From the NCBI GenBank assembly GCA_023384355.1, contig JAHDWL010000009.1, positions 1-64,000 of the forward strand: a DNA stretch of 64,000 bases. Reading direction: 5' to 3'. The stretch comes from Anaerolineae bacterium. GTDB taxonomy: Bacteria; Chloroflexota; Anaerolineae; Promineifilales; Promineifilaceae. Position 1 is the first letter of the stretch, and the number at the start of each line of letters is the position of its first letter. Shown here in pieces: positions 36,575 to 46,137 of this stretch. The notes under the pieces were generated by a model. The model saw only the letters and a program-made list of their open reading frames with translations, was not told the DNA's origin and ran no database searches. Both the position numbers and the translations under genes were made by a program.

Positions 36575-38644
36575 ATGACCACAGCCAAAGAAGAATTCCA
36601 GGTTATCTTTATGCCTTCCGGACGGCGTGGGACTGCCGAGCGAGACGAGCCATTGCTCGACGCTGCTCGTCGACTGGGCGTGGAGATTGAAAGCATTTGC
36701 GGCGGCCGCCTCACCTGCGCCAAATGCAAAGTGATAGTGGAAGAAGGCACTTTCGCCAAGCACGGCATTCGCTCCGAAATCGGGCACGTTTCCCCGGCAA
36801 GTGATGAGGAATTGGACTTATTGGCAAGAACCGGAAGCGACCTCGTGGCCGGATGCCGGCTATCCTGTACAGCCCTTGTTCAGGGAGACGTCCTCGTCTT
36901 CGTGCCGGAAGAGAGTCGCGCCCACAAGCAGGTCATCCGCAAGGCAGCGACCGAGAGGGTGATCGACGTCGATCCGGCCGTTCGTCAGGTATACGTCGAG
37001 GTGGATGAGGCTCAACTGGGCGAGCATCGAGGCGATTGGGGTCGCCTGCAATCCGCCCTTGAGGCGCAGTGGAAACTGACGAACCTGAGCATCGATCTCC
37101 ACGTCCTGCGCCGCCTTCAACCCGCCTTGCGCAAAGGAAAGTGGGCGGTGACCGTCACACTATGGCACGACCGCGAAGTGATCGACGTCCAGCCGGGTTA
37201 TAAAGAAGGTGTTTATGGTCTGGCCGTTGACATCGGCAGCACAACGGTGGCCGGTCATTTGTGCGACCTTCGCACAGGCGAGGTTCTCGCTTCCGAAGCC
37301 ATCATGAATCCACAGGTCACCTATGGCGAAGATCTGATGAGCCGGGTTTCGTACGCCATGACCAACCCGTCCGGGCTGGACAAGATGCACGGGGGGATCA
37401 TCGAAGCCCTGAACGGGCTGGCCGCCCGCGCCGCGCGCAGCGCCGGCCTGCAGATTCGCGATATCAACGAGGCTGTCTTTGTGGGCAACACGACGATGGT
37501 CCACATCCTGCTGGGCATCAATCCGCAAGAGCTGGGCGGTGCGCCGTTTGCATTGGCCAATCGGGATGCGATGGATATCAAGGCTCGCGAATTGGGCCTG
37601 CGCTTCCATCCCGCCGCATATGTCCACGTGTTGCCGGCTGAGGCCGGCCACGTCGGCGCGGACAACGTTGCGGTTCTCATTGCCGAGGAACCATACAGAC
37701 AAGACCCGATCTCTCTCATCGTCGATGTCGGCACCAACGCCGAGATTTTGCTCGGCAACAGTCGCCGCATGTACAGCGCTTCCAGCCCGACGGGGCCGGC
37801 TCTCGAAGGGGCCCAGATCAGCCATGGAATGCGCGCCGCGACCGGGGCAATCGAACGGGTTCGCATCGACCCTCTGAGTTGGGAACCGCGCTTCCGGGTC
37901 ATCGGTGAAGGAATGTGGTCTGACGAATGGGATACCGGCGTAAATGCGCCGTTGGAGAACCAACCAAAGCATCTCGCGACGGGTATATGCGGTTCGGGAA
38001 TCATCGAGGCGGTGGCCGAACTATACCTGGCCGGGATAATTCTCGGCGACGGCCGCTTCAACCCCGACCAACCGCATGAGCGAGTTCAATGGAACGGCAA
38101 AAGAGGCGCGTATATATTAGCAGACGCCGGGCAAACATCGACCGGCCAACCGATTCTCGTCACTCAGGACGATGTGCGCAACGTTCAGCTGGCGAAGGCG
38201 GCGCTGTATGCCGGGGCGAAACTATTGATGAACCGAGCTGGCATAGATCACATTGACAAGATCACGCTCGCCGGCGCATTCGGCAGCTACATCGATCCAA
38301 AATACGCCATGATCCTTGGATTAATCCCCGATTGTCCCCTGGAGGATGTGACGGCCGTGGGCAACGCGGCCGGTGACGGCGCGCGGATTGCCCTTCTGAA
38401 CCGGCACAAACGGGAGGAAGCGCAACACTACGCCTGTTGGGTCACTTATATCGAGACAGCCATTGATCCCGATTTTCAGAACGAGTTTGTCGGCGCTATC
38501 CATATACCCCATGCCACTGACGCCTTCCCTCACCTTGAGAGCGTCTTGCAAACACCACTGCCCCGTCCCTCTGCTTCGAATGACGATGGTCGACGGGAGC
38601 GCCGATCGGAAAGAATTCGCGAGCGCCGGGCAAAATCGGCATAA
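36575..38644 (+). CDS. Ferredoxin-ASKHA (RACo/RamA-like) corrinoid-reactivating protein
   Basis: A 689-residue protein. The N-terminal ~105 residues form a [2Fe-2S] ferredoxin domain with Cys 42, 48, 51 and 94 (ICGGRLTCAKC and AGCRLSC). A middle linker domain follows, and then a long ASKHA-type ATPase domain (VYGLAVDIGSTTVAGHLCDL, VFVGNTTMVHILLG, LIVDVGTNAEILLG, GICGSGIIEAVAELYLAG, ITLAGAFGSYIDPKYAMILG). In acetogens and methylotrophs such proteins reduce inactive Co(II) corrinoid to Co(I) using ATP. The tail after ~640 is basic and disordered. The corrinoid protein and a methyltransferase follow on the same strand, so it very likely services that corrinoid protein. Confidence 0.9.
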   Translation: MTTAKEEFQVIFMPSGRRGTAERDEPLLDAARRLGVEIESICGGRLTCAKCKVIVEEGTFAKHGIRSEIGHVSPASDEELDLLARTGSDLVAGCRLSCTALVQGDVLVFVPEESRAHKQVIRKAATERVIDVDPAVRQVYVEVDEAQLGEHRGDWGRLQSALEAQWKLTNLSIDLHVLRRLQPALRKGKWAVTVTLWHDREVIDVQPGYKEGVYGLAVDIGSTTVAGHLCDLRTGEVLASEAIMNPQVTYGEDLMSRVSYAMTNPSGLDKMHGGIIEALNGLAARAARSAGLQIRDINEAVFVGNTTMVHILLGINPQELGGAPFALANRDAMDIKARELGLRFHPAAYVHVLPAEAGHVGADNVAVLIAEEPYRQDPISLIVDVGTNAEILLGNSRRMYSASSPTGPALEGAQISHGMRAATGAIERVRIDPLSWEPRFRVIGEGMWSDEWDTGVNAPLENQPKHLATGICGSGIIEAVAELYLAGIILGDGRFNPDQPHERVQWNGKRGAYILADAGQTSTGQPILVTQDDVRNVQLAKAALYAGAKLLMNRAGIDHIDKITLAGAFGSYIDPKYAMILGLIPDCPLEDVTAVGNAAGDGARIALLNRHKREEAQHYACWVTYIETAIDPDFQNEFVGAIHIPHATDAFPHLESVLQTPLPRPSASNDDGRRERRSERIRERRAKSA

Positions 38645-38735
38645 TAAACACAGGCCGTTGGGCGAAACAAGGGTGTGTACTTCAGTCGCACAAAAGCGAA
38701 CACCAACCAAACAGGGCTAATGAGAAGGATTTGAA

Positions 38736-39428
38736 ATGAGCGACGACGAGATTAACCTGAAAGAATTGCCGGATGATGAGATCTATGAGTTGATGAAGGA
38801 AGATCTCTACGACGGGTACGCGAAAGAGATCGTCGATGAAGTGAGCGAAATGCTCTCCCGCGGGCATCAACCGTACGATATCCTCATCAATGGCCTGGTT
38901 GCCGGAATGGATATCGTCGGCATTGACTTCCGCGACGGCATCCTTTTCGTGCCGGAAGTGCTCATGGCGGCCAAAGCGATGAAATCCGGCATGGCGATCC
39001 TCCGGCCACTGCTGGCCGAAACCGGTGCGGAAAAAATCGGCACAATGGTCGTCGGCACAGTGAAAGGTGACATCCACGACATCGGCAAAAACCTGACTTC
39101 CATGATGATGGAGGGAGCCGGCTTCGAGGTCATCGACCTTGGCGTGAATAACTCGGTCGAGAACTTCATGGAGGCCATTGAAATACATAAGCCCGATATC
39201 GTGGGCATGAGCGCGTTGTTGACGACTACCATGCCCTATATGCGGGTGGTCATTGACGCCCTGAAGGATGCCGGAATCCGCCAGGACTTAATCGTCATGG
39301 TCGGTGGCGCACCGCTTAATGATGCCTTTGCCGAGGACATCGAGGCCGATGCCTATTGTCGCGACGCCGCCGTAGCCGTCGAGACGGCCAAGCGGTTCAT
39401 GCAAATCCGCCGCGAGAAAACTCGTTAG
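38736..39428 (+). CDS. Corrinoid (cobalamin-binding) methyl-carrier protein
   Basis: A 230-residue protein of the MtaC/MtbC/MttC type. The N-terminal helical cap (MSRGHQPYDILINGLVAGMD-like region, residues ~35-90) precedes a Rossmann B12 domain with the lower-ligand motif GDIHDIGKN (His114), SALLTTTMPYM and VGGAPLNDAFAEDIEAD. It carries methyl groups as methyl-Co(III). AAGGA precedes the ATG. It stands 91 bp after the reactivase gene and 34 bp before the homocysteine methyltransferase gene. The enzyme that first methylates it is not visible in the window. Confidence 0.93.
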   Translation: MSDDEINLKELPDDEIYELMKEDLYDGYAKEIVDEVSEMLSRGHQPYDILINGLVAGMDIVGIDFRDGILFVPEVLMAAKAMKSGMAILRPLLAETGAEKIGTMVVGTVKGDIHDIGKNLTSMMMEGAGFEVIDLGVNNSVENFMEAIEIHKPDIVGMSALLTTTMPYMRVVIDALKDAGIRQDLIVMVGGAPLNDAFAEDIEADAYCRDAAVAVETAKRFMQIRREKTR

Positions 39429-39462
39429 TCAAAGACCAGCAGTGACATAGGGGGTATAGACG

Positions 39463-40455
39463 ATGAACAAGCTGGACCAACTGCTCTCCACGACGGATTA
39501 TGTGGTCCTCGACGGCGCGATGGGGACGATGCTCTTTACCGTCGGGCTGGTATCGGGGGCATCCCCGGAAGAATGGAACGTTTCCCATCCCGACGAGATT
39601 CGGGCAGTCCATCGTCACTACATAAACGCGGGGTCACAGGTTATCCTTACCAATTCATTCGGCGGTTCCCGCTACCGCCTGAAGCTCCATAACTTGCAGG
39701 ATCGCGTCTTCGAGTTGAATCGCGCGGCCGCTCGCAACGCCCGTGCCGAGGCCGACGCCGCGTCCCATACCGTCCTCGTAGCGGGATCAGTTGGCCCCAC
39801 GGGCGAATTGCTCACGCCGATGGGTCATATGGAATTTGCCGATGGCCGGGACGCTTTTGCCGAGCAGGCTCGAGGTCTTGCCGCCGGGGGTGTCGATCTC
39901 TTCTGGGTGGAGACCATGAGCGACCTGGAAGAAGTCCGCGCGGCCGTCGAAGGTATAAAATCCGTCACAGATCTGCCCATTTGCGCGACGATGAGCTTCG
40001 ACACGAACGGCCGCACGATGATGGGCGTCACCCCGGCCCGCGCCGTGCGCACGATGAAGGAGTGGGGCCTGTACGGGATCGGCGGTAACTGCGGCAACGG
40101 CATCACCGAGATTGAGAACGTCATCAACGCCATGCACCGGGAGGCTCCCGAAGTCCATCTGATCGCCAAGGCCAACGCGGGTATCCCGCAGTGGCGCGAC
40201 AACAAACTGTATTACGACGGTACGCCTCCCGTCATGGGACGTTACGCGCAGCGCGTTCGCGCCCTGGGGGCTACTTTTATCGGCGGGTGCTGCGGTAATG
40301 GTCCGGACCATATCGCGGCGATCACAGAAGCCTTGCGCACACCACTCTCAGGAGTCGATCTCGAAGTACTGTTGGCTGAGAAAGCTGCAATCGGCGATGA
40401 TTCGGAGCAGGAAAAGGGCACCGGCCGCTCCCGGCGGCGCAGTCGGGAACCGTAA
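39463..40455 (+). CDS. Cobalamin-type homocysteine S-methyltransferase domain protein
   Basis: A 330-residue barrel equivalent to the first module of cobalamin-dependent methionine synthase (MetH) or to betaine-homocysteine methyltransferase. The zinc ligands are kept: Cys210 in GGNCGNG and Cys276-Cys277 in GGCCGNG, 66 residues apart as in MetH. VLDGAMGTMLF and TNSFGGSRYRL are also family segments. The last ~30 residues are basic and disordered. With the separate corrinoid protein and ATP-dependent reactivase it looks like a split methionine synthase without the folate-binding and SAM-activation modules. Another methyl acceptor thiol is possible. Confidence 0.88.
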   Translation: MNKLDQLLSTTDYVVLDGAMGTMLFTVGLVSGASPEEWNVSHPDEIRAVHRHYINAGSQVILTNSFGGSRYRLKLHNLQDRVFELNRAAARNARAEADAASHTVLVAGSVGPTGELLTPMGHMEFADGRDAFAEQARGLAAGGVDLFWVETMSDLEEVRAAVEGIKSVTDLPICATMSFDTNGRTMMGVTPARAVRTMKEWGLYGIGGNCGNGITEIENVINAMHREAPEVHLIAKANAGIPQWRDNKLYYDGTPPVMGRYAQRVRALGATFIGGCCGNGPDHIAAITEALRTPLSGVDLEVLLAEKAAIGDDSEQEKGTGRSRRRSREP

Positions 40456-40499
40456 CGAGCGCGTCACCCAGGTTTAGAAGCAAGCATTCGCAACTATCG

Positions 40500-41729
40500 C
40501 TATAACTCGTCCAGGGCACGGGCGACGTGCTGAACTATTCGCTCGGCCACCTCAGCCTTGCTCAGCAGAGGCATCTCTTCAACGACGCCGTCCGTCCCCA
40601 GGAGCAGGATTCGATTGGTATCAACGGCAAACCCGGCCCCCTCGGCCGTCACGTCGTTGATGGCAATGAAATCAAGCCCTTTTCGCTGTAATTTTTCATT
40701 GCCGTAATTCGCCGCGTCATGGGTCTCGGCGGCAAAACCCAGCACCACTTTAGGGAAGCCAGTCGCTTTCCGTTTATCCTTTACAGCGACCAGGATGTCG
40801 AGCGTCTTTTCCAGCTCGATCCTCAAATACTCATCTGCGTTATCTGACTTTTTGATCTTTCGCTCGGCGGTCGTTCGCGGCTTGAAATCGGCTACGGCCG
40901 CAACCATAAATAGCGCGTCTGCTCCTTCGGCTTGAGCCAGAACAGCCTCGCCCATTTCCTGTGTTGTTTGCACACGAATTAACTTTGCGCCATACGGCAC
41001 CTGTTCACAAGCCGGCCCGGCGATGAGCGTTACCTCTGCGCCGGCATCCAGTGCCGCCTGGGCCACGGCTAACCCTTGCTTGCCCGTCGAGCGGTTGGTG
41101 ATGAACCGCACAGGGTCGATGGGTTCGCGCGTCGGTCCGGCAGAAACCACCACGCGCCTGCCCGTCAGCTTGCCGCCACGCGCCAGCAATAACCGCAACT
41201 CTCCCAGCAATTCGGCCGGTTCCAGCATTCGCCCCAGTCCGCTGAGGCCGGAAGCCATACGGCCCGCCGCCGGGCCTGCCTGAATCACCCCTCGCTTGCG
41301 GAGTGTAGTGATATTGGCCTGCGTCGCTGCATGCTCCCACATCCCGCCGTCCATGGCCGGGGCGATGATGACCGGGCAGCGCGCCGCCAGAGTGGTCAGG
41401 AGCAACAGGTTGTCGGCAAAACCGGTCGCCATTTTGGCCAGGGTGTTCGCAGTTGCCGGGGCAATGATGAGCGCGTCGGCCGATTCACCGAGGCCGACGT
41501 GGCGCACATGGTCGTCCAGGTCCCACATATCAGTATAGACAGGACGACCTGTCACCGACCGAAACGAGAGCGGCGTCACAAACCGGCAGGCTGACTCCGT
41601 GAGGATGACATCCACATGCGCGCCGGCCTGAGTCAATTTTGACGCCAGATCGATCGACTTATAACAGGCTATCGAACCAGTGACCCCGAGAACGATCTGT
41701 TTTCCTTGCAATACCGTGATGGGTTCCAT
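40500..41729 (-). CDS. coaBC: Bifunctional phosphopantothenoylcysteine decarboxylase/ligase
   Basis: Two successive steps of CoA synthesis in one 409-residue chain. The N-terminal flavodoxin-like CoaC half has LGVTGSIACYKSIDLASKL, the catalytic His in DDHVRHVGLGE, APATANTLAKMATG and APAMDGGMWEH. The C-terminal CoaB half has VVSAGPTREPIDPVRFITN and STGKQGLAVAQAALDAGA and ends with nucleotide-binding VLGFAAETHD. ATG 41729 gives the normal N terminus; a longer frame to 41765 is less likely. It converges on the methyltransferase gene. Confidence 0.95.
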   Translation of the reverse strand: MEPITVLQGKQIVLGVTGSIACYKSIDLASKLTQAGAHVDVILTESACRFVTPLSFRSVTGRPVYTDMWDLDDHVRHVGLGESADALIIAPATANTLAKMATGFADNLLLLTTLAARCPVIIAPAMDGGMWEHAATQANITTLRKRGVIQAGPAAGRMASGLSGLGRMLEPAELLGELRLLLARGGKLTGRRVVVSAGPTREPIDPVRFITNRSTGKQGLAVAQAALDAGAEVTLIAGPACEQVPYGAKLIRVQTTQEMGEAVLAQAEGADALFMVAAVADFKPRTTAERKIKKSDNADEYLRIELEKTLDILVAVKDKRKATGFPKVVLGFAAETHDAANYGNEKLQRKGLDFIAINDVTAEGAGFAVDTNRILLLGTDGVVEEMPLLSKAEVAERIVQHVARALDEL

Positions 41730-41819
41730 ACTCAATAGTGTAGCAAAGGCCGATGTGGTCGTCATTTTTCACGCCGGTCGAGGTGGTAGCCCTGACCGTA
41801 GCAGTTATAATCCCGAATT

Positions 41820-44027
41820 GTGACACCTAAATCAAACCGGCAACGTTTTATCCAACTTCTTATCGTCAATATCCTGGTCATTGGTCTGGTGATAATCTGG
41901 AATCGTGGGCAACAACGAGAGAGCATCCAGGTCGCCATCGCCAAAGGAAAGTATTTGCTGGACTTGCCCGCTGAGATAGCCGGCTACCCGGCGGGCTATC
42001 TACTCAGCAGCGCCAGGATCAAACAGGTGACCCTGGCCGATTTCGGCAAACACGCGGATCTGGCCGGCAAGGACCTGGAGTTCCTCGCCGCGGTACCGCT
42101 CAGCGACGGTGAAGCGCGCAACTGGCAGGATGCCGGATGCGGCAAGCTCAATTGTGCCTTCGTCACGTTCTTTAACTACACAGACGGAGGGACCGTCGAG
42201 GCGGTCGTCAACCTTGACCGCAATGAGGTCGTCGGCCAGTGGGCTAATACGAATGCCCGACCGGGCGGGTCAAGCGAAATTTTGCCCAAGGCTGTGGCCA
42301 TTGCGGCCGCCGATCCCCAGGTGGCGGCTGTGCTGGGCGAAGACATCGGGGCAATTGATCCACACATGATCCCCATGTCCGGCTGGCTGGGCGACAACTC
42401 GTGTCGGGACGAGTGGTGCGTAGACCTGACCTACGAGGACCCAAACGGCACGGGGCGCGTCTTTCATGTATTCGTCAATCTGGAACAGGAGAGCGTGGCA
42501 CGCACATTCTACACTCGCGCCCGGGCGGATCGCAGCGCCGCCAAACCTCTGGCGCAGCGCAATGCCTTCACGGACGGCTGCCACGAGCAATATAGCTGGA
42601 ACGTTTGTTGGGAGATGACCGCCAACGACGGCATCAACTTCCGCGACGCGACTTATAACGGTCGTCTGGTGTTCTCCAGTGCCAAAATCGGACAGATCGA
42701 GGCCTGGTACCCGAGCTGGCCGGGCGGCTATCGCGACGAAATCGGATTCGCCGCCTCAGTACCCCCATTCGGTGGCACTGAGATCGTCGATCTGGGGAAC
42801 GGCTTTGAAGTTCGCCAGATTTTCACCGAGTTCACCCGCTGGCCAAATTGCGTCTGTTGCTACCGGTATGAAGAGGTGATCCGCTATCATGCCGACGGCC
42901 AGATCGAGTTCGTCTTTGTCTCCCACGGCCCCGGTTGCGACGATGTCGCTATCTATCGCCCGTTCTGGCGAATCGATCTTGATCTCGACGGCCCCGATAA
43001 TGATCAGGTGTGGTTGTTCGAGGGAACCCAATGGATTGAATCGCTTGAAGAATTCGAGACTTACCCGGTCGTCAAGGACCTTTCACCTGAAGGGCACAAG
43101 TTGGCCACCTTCGATGGCGATATGCATTACCGCTGGTCGATGGAACGCACAGACCCACTCGGACTGGACGAGGCTTATTTGTTCCTTCTGCAATGGGGCG
43201 AGCAGGAAGGTGAAGGTCCGATTACCACTGGGCCGGGCGACACGTTTATCCCGCCGCGCCAATGGATCGACGGTGAGGCTCTGTCGGGCGAGAATATCGT
43301 TCTCTGGTACGTTCCAATCCTGAACTCAAAGAAAGGCGGCCCATGGTGGTGCATGCCCGACCCTGAGCCGGACTTCACGCCATGCGAGGCTATTTTACGT
43401 GGCGAACCTGCCGGAGAATTGCAACAACCTTCGGCCGAAGAGCTGGCTGACTTGCAGGCTCAAATCGCGGCCACACCAACGAGCGTCCCACCGACGACCG
43501 CCCCCGAACCGACCGCGACTCCACACCCCATCGATGGCTCAACGGCCGAGGAGATCATCCTCAATGCCGGGTGTGGTGCGTGCCATCAGATCGGCACAAT
43601 GGGCGAAGCCCATAAAGTCGGACCTGATCTCACTTACATCGGTTTAACCGCCGGCGAACGCGTGCCGGATATGAGCGCTGAGGATTACATCCGGCAATCG
43701 ATCATGGAGCCGAACGCCTACCTGGCTCCCGAGTGCCCGAATACACCCTGTTTGCCGGGGATCATGCCCCAGAATTTCCATCTCCGCCTGACTGATCAGC
43801 AACTTGAGATGTTGGTCTCTTTCCTGATGAACCAGCGCGGCCCCGGGCCGGCTCCCGAACAGATAGGAAGCGGACAACCGGCATCCCCGGCCCCCAAGGC
43901 AGTCAGCGCGGGCAAAGTTGCAACTCCCCCTCCAGCCACGGTGCTGCCTTCCACGACGATCGGCATCCTGATCATCCTTCTGGTCGCGGCAATCAGTCTG
44001 TTCCTGGTGTGGAAGAATCGCACATAA
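41820..44027 (+). CDS. Large surface protein with c-type cytochrome domain and two membrane anchors
   Basis: A 735-residue protein from a GTG start with no strong ribosome binding site. Residues ~10-30 are a signal-anchor. A ~480-residue Cys-containing region follows (Cys pairs in DAGCGKLNCAF, DNSCRDEWCVDLTY and CVCCYRY), with a segment AIYRPFWRIDLDLDG that recalls part of copper amine oxidases; no topaquinone motif is seen, so that match is weak. Then comes a Thr/Pro-rich linker and a class I cytochrome c domain with C585-x2-C588-H589 (CGACH) and a probable Met ligand in GIMPQNF. A final membrane helix ends the chain. It may pass electrons outside the membrane; substrate unknown. Confidence 0.75.
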   Translation: MTPKSNRQRFIQLLIVNILVIGLVIIWNRGQQRESIQVAIAKGKYLLDLPAEIAGYPAGYLLSSARIKQVTLADFGKHADLAGKDLEFLAAVPLSDGEARNWQDAGCGKLNCAFVTFFNYTDGGTVEAVVNLDRNEVVGQWANTNARPGGSSEILPKAVAIAAADPQVAAVLGEDIGAIDPHMIPMSGWLGDNSCRDEWCVDLTYEDPNGTGRVFHVFVNLEQESVARTFYTRARADRSAAKPLAQRNAFTDGCHEQYSWNVCWEMTANDGINFRDATYNGRLVFSSAKIGQIEAWYPSWPGGYRDEIGFAASVPPFGGTEIVDLGNGFEVRQIFTEFTRWPNCVCCYRYEEVIRYHADGQIEFVFVSHGPGCDDVAIYRPFWRIDLDLDGPDNDQVWLFEGTQWIESLEEFETYPVVKDLSPEGHKLATFDGDMHYRWSMERTDPLGLDEAYLFLLQWGEQEGEGPITTGPGDTFIPPRQWIDGEALSGENIVLWYVPILNSKKGGPWWCMPDPEPDFTPCEAILRGEPAGELQQPSAEELADLQAQIAATPTSVPPTTAPEPTATPHPIDGSTAEEIILNAGCGACHQIGTMGEAHKVGPDLTYIGLTAGERVPDMSAEDYIRQSIMEPNAYLAPECPNTPCLPGIMPQNFHLRLTDQQLEMLVSFLMNQRGPGPAPEQIGSGQPASPAPKAVSAGKVATPPPATVLPSTTIGILIILLVAAISLFLVWKNRT

Positions 44028-44113
44028 CCAGTCAGGTTTATTGGGGACGCGGAATAGATGAAACGCGCCTATCAAGCCGTTGGAGGCCTGGCTCAATTCA
44101 AGATCAAGGCCGG

Positions 44114-44584
44114 CTAACGGTATTTTTCACGCAGCGCGCGCTCAACCTGTCGGTCAGCATCTCGCCGGGCGATATCTTCTCGCTTGTCGTGCTTGCGCTT
44201 GCCGCGAGCCAAAGCGATCTCGACCTTGGCCCGGCCGTTTTTCAGATAAAGGCGCGTAGGGACAATGGTCAACCCTTTTTGTGCCAGGTTGGACAGAATC
44301 CTGTCGATCTCGCGACGATGCAGAAGAAGTCTGCGCGGCCGCTTCGGCTCGTGGTTTTGCCGGTTGCCGTGGACATACTGGGCGATGTTGGCTTCCAGCA
44401 ACCAAAGTTCATCGCCGCGAGCCTGCACATAGCTTTGTTGCAAGCTCACCTGATTGGCCCGGATCGATTTGATCTCTGTGCCGGTTAATTCCAACCCGGC
44501 CTCAAAACGCTCCAGCAGTTCATAGTCGAACGTGGCGCGCTTGTTATTATAGACTACCTTGACCTTGTCTGATCTTTGGTCCAT
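44114..44584 (-). CDS. smpB: SsrA-binding protein
   Basis: tmRNA partner in ribosome rescue, 156 residues. Seen are VYNNKRATFDYELLERFEAG, LTGTEIKSIRANQVSLQQSY and a basic C-terminal tail (ARGKRKHDKREDIARRD...REKYR), as usual. ATG 44584 is chosen; a TTG at 44596, very close to a GGAAG, is possible. It lies 20 bp after the S41 protease gene and is probably in its operon. Confidence 0.96.
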   Translation of the reverse strand: MDQRSDKVKVVYNNKRATFDYELLERFEAGLELTGTEIKSIRANQVSLQQSYVQARGDELWLLEANIAQYVHGNRQNHEPKRPRRLLLHRREIDRILSNLAQKGLTIVPTRLYLKNGRAKVEIALARGKRKHDKREDIARRDADRQVERALREKYR

Positions 44585-44603
44585 TGTGAAGTGCAACGCT
44601 TCC

Positions 44604-46106
44604 TTAATGCCCGGTTAACAGAAACTCGATTGCCCGCGTTAACTGGCCGTCTTCCGGCCCGCCCAAATCTTCCGGCGTCTCCACTTCGTAATCGGGCGTG
44701 ATCCCCGCGCCATCGATGGTGTGGTTGTTGGGTGTATACCAACGCGCTATGGTCACCCGAACCTCAGATCCGTCGGATAGCTGGTGAATCTGTTGTACCG
44801 ATCCCTTGCCGAAGGTTGTTTCCCCAACGAGCACTGCCCGTCCGCGATCCTGGATCGCGCCGGCGACAATCTCGGACGCGCTGGCGCTGCCGGAGTTAAC
44901 CAGCACGACTAACGGGATTGTTTCGGCCATATCGCCGTCATCCGTCATGAACGTATCATCGAGACCGCGAATATTGCGCTCAAAAAGGGCGACTCCCTCA
45001 GGCAGGAACGCATCGGCCACCGCCACGGACTGGTCGAGAAATCCGCCGGGGTTATCGCGCAAGTCGAATACGAGACCGGTAGCACCCTGGGCGAATAACT
45101 CGTTCAGCCCTTCAAGCAACTTCTCCTCGGCATTACGATTGAATTCCGTCAATCGAATATAACCAATGACCTGTCCGTCTGTCATCTCGGCCGGCAATAT
45201 CTCGTATTCAACAATGGGAACCTCAAATCGGGTGCGGACAATTGTGAATTCGATCGGTTCTTCCTCTCCCTCGCGAAGGAATTTCAGGTTAACCGAAGTA
45301 CCTTCAGGGCCGCGAACCATGAGGATCACCTCGTCGAAGGAGTAATCAAGGACCGATTCACCATCCACCTCAATGAGGACGTCTCCGGCCTTGACTCCGG
45401 CCAGATCGGCTGGCTGTCCATCAATCGGGCGCACGATCTCGAACAACCCCTCCTCATTTTCGAAGACAAATGCACCTATCCCTTCAACTGATCCGTCCTG
45501 ATCCTGCCGCATTCGCTCAGCTACATCGGGCGGCACATAGCGGGTGTAATCGTCGCCCAAGGTCTCTAGCGAGCCGGCAATAATCGACTGAATCATTTCA
45601 TCCGGCAGCGGAAGGTTGCCGTCGAACTCATTGGCAATCAAATCCCAGGTCTCGTAAAACGTTGAGAAATCCACCGCGCCTAACGGCGAACCTTCAGGCG
45701 GATTGATGATGTCATTTTCCGTCATGGGGGGCTCGTCTGTTGGCGCAAGGGTTTCGGCCGTGGGTTCGACCGTGATGGTCGGCTCGGCTGTAGGTTCGGT
45801 CGTCGGCTCAGCAGTTAGCGTGGGCGTAACCTCAACCTCAGGGGTAGGATTAACAGCCACAATGACGGCCGTCGGCAGGTCGCTCGTTTGGCCCGCACTC
45901 CCACTATTCGCACCTGTCGGCGGTGGGGGAATCATCGTGGCGGAACCAGTCACTTCGTCGGAGATCATCCGCGTCACTGTCGCCCTTCCGGCGAGAAAGC
46001 CGGCTAACCCCATTCCCAGACCGAACAGGATCGTTAATGTTATGAGCAACACCCAGTTCGCCTTGCGCTCGGGCGTTTGAGTAGAGTGATTGTTTTCAAA
46101 TGACAT
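44604..46106 (-). CDS. S41 family C-terminal processing peptidase (CtpA-like)
   Basis: A 500-residue secreted or membrane-tethered serine protease. One membrane segment (about 18-42) is followed by a long Thr/Glu/Pro-rich linker (to ~135), a PDZ domain (GDVLIEVDGESVLDYSFDEV) and the S41 catalytic domain. The nucleophile Ser lies in NSGSASASEIVAGA and the Lys in GETTFGKGSVQQ. It follows its paralog at 46138-47337 after 31 bp on the same strand. It probably trims extracytoplasmic proteins. The linker suggests the protease sits away from the membrane. Confidence 0.92.
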   Translation of the reverse strand: MSFENNHSTQTPERKANWVLLITLTILFGLGMGLAGFLAGRATVTRMISDEVTGSATMIPPPPTGANSGSAGQTSDLPTAVIVAVNPTPEVEVTPTLTAEPTTEPTAEPTITVEPTAETLAPTDEPPMTENDIINPPEGSPLGAVDFSTFYETWDLIANEFDGNLPLPDEMIQSIIAGSLETLGDDYTRYVPPDVAERMRQDQDGSVEGIGAFVFENEEGLFEIVRPIDGQPADLAGVKAGDVLIEVDGESVLDYSFDEVILMVRGPEGTSVNLKFLREGEEEPIEFTIVRTRFEVPIVEYEILPAEMTDGQVIGYIRLTEFNRNAEEKLLEGLNELFAQGATGLVFDLRDNPGGFLDQSVAVADAFLPEGVALFERNIRGLDDTFMTDDGDMAETIPLVVLVNSGSASASEIVAGAIQDRGRAVLVGETTFGKGSVQQIHQLSDGSEVRVTIARWYTPNNHTIDGAGITPDYEVETPEDLGGPEDGQLTRAIEFLLTGH

Positions 46107-46137
46107 GGTTGATTACCCGGCGATTGGCCGCCCGTTT

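Noticed and set aside
42900-43010. Copper amine oxidase domain in the cytochrome fusion
   Set aside because: Only a short segment (AIYRPFWRIDLDLDG) is similar; no topaquinone Tyr motif or His triad was found, so I did not name the domain.
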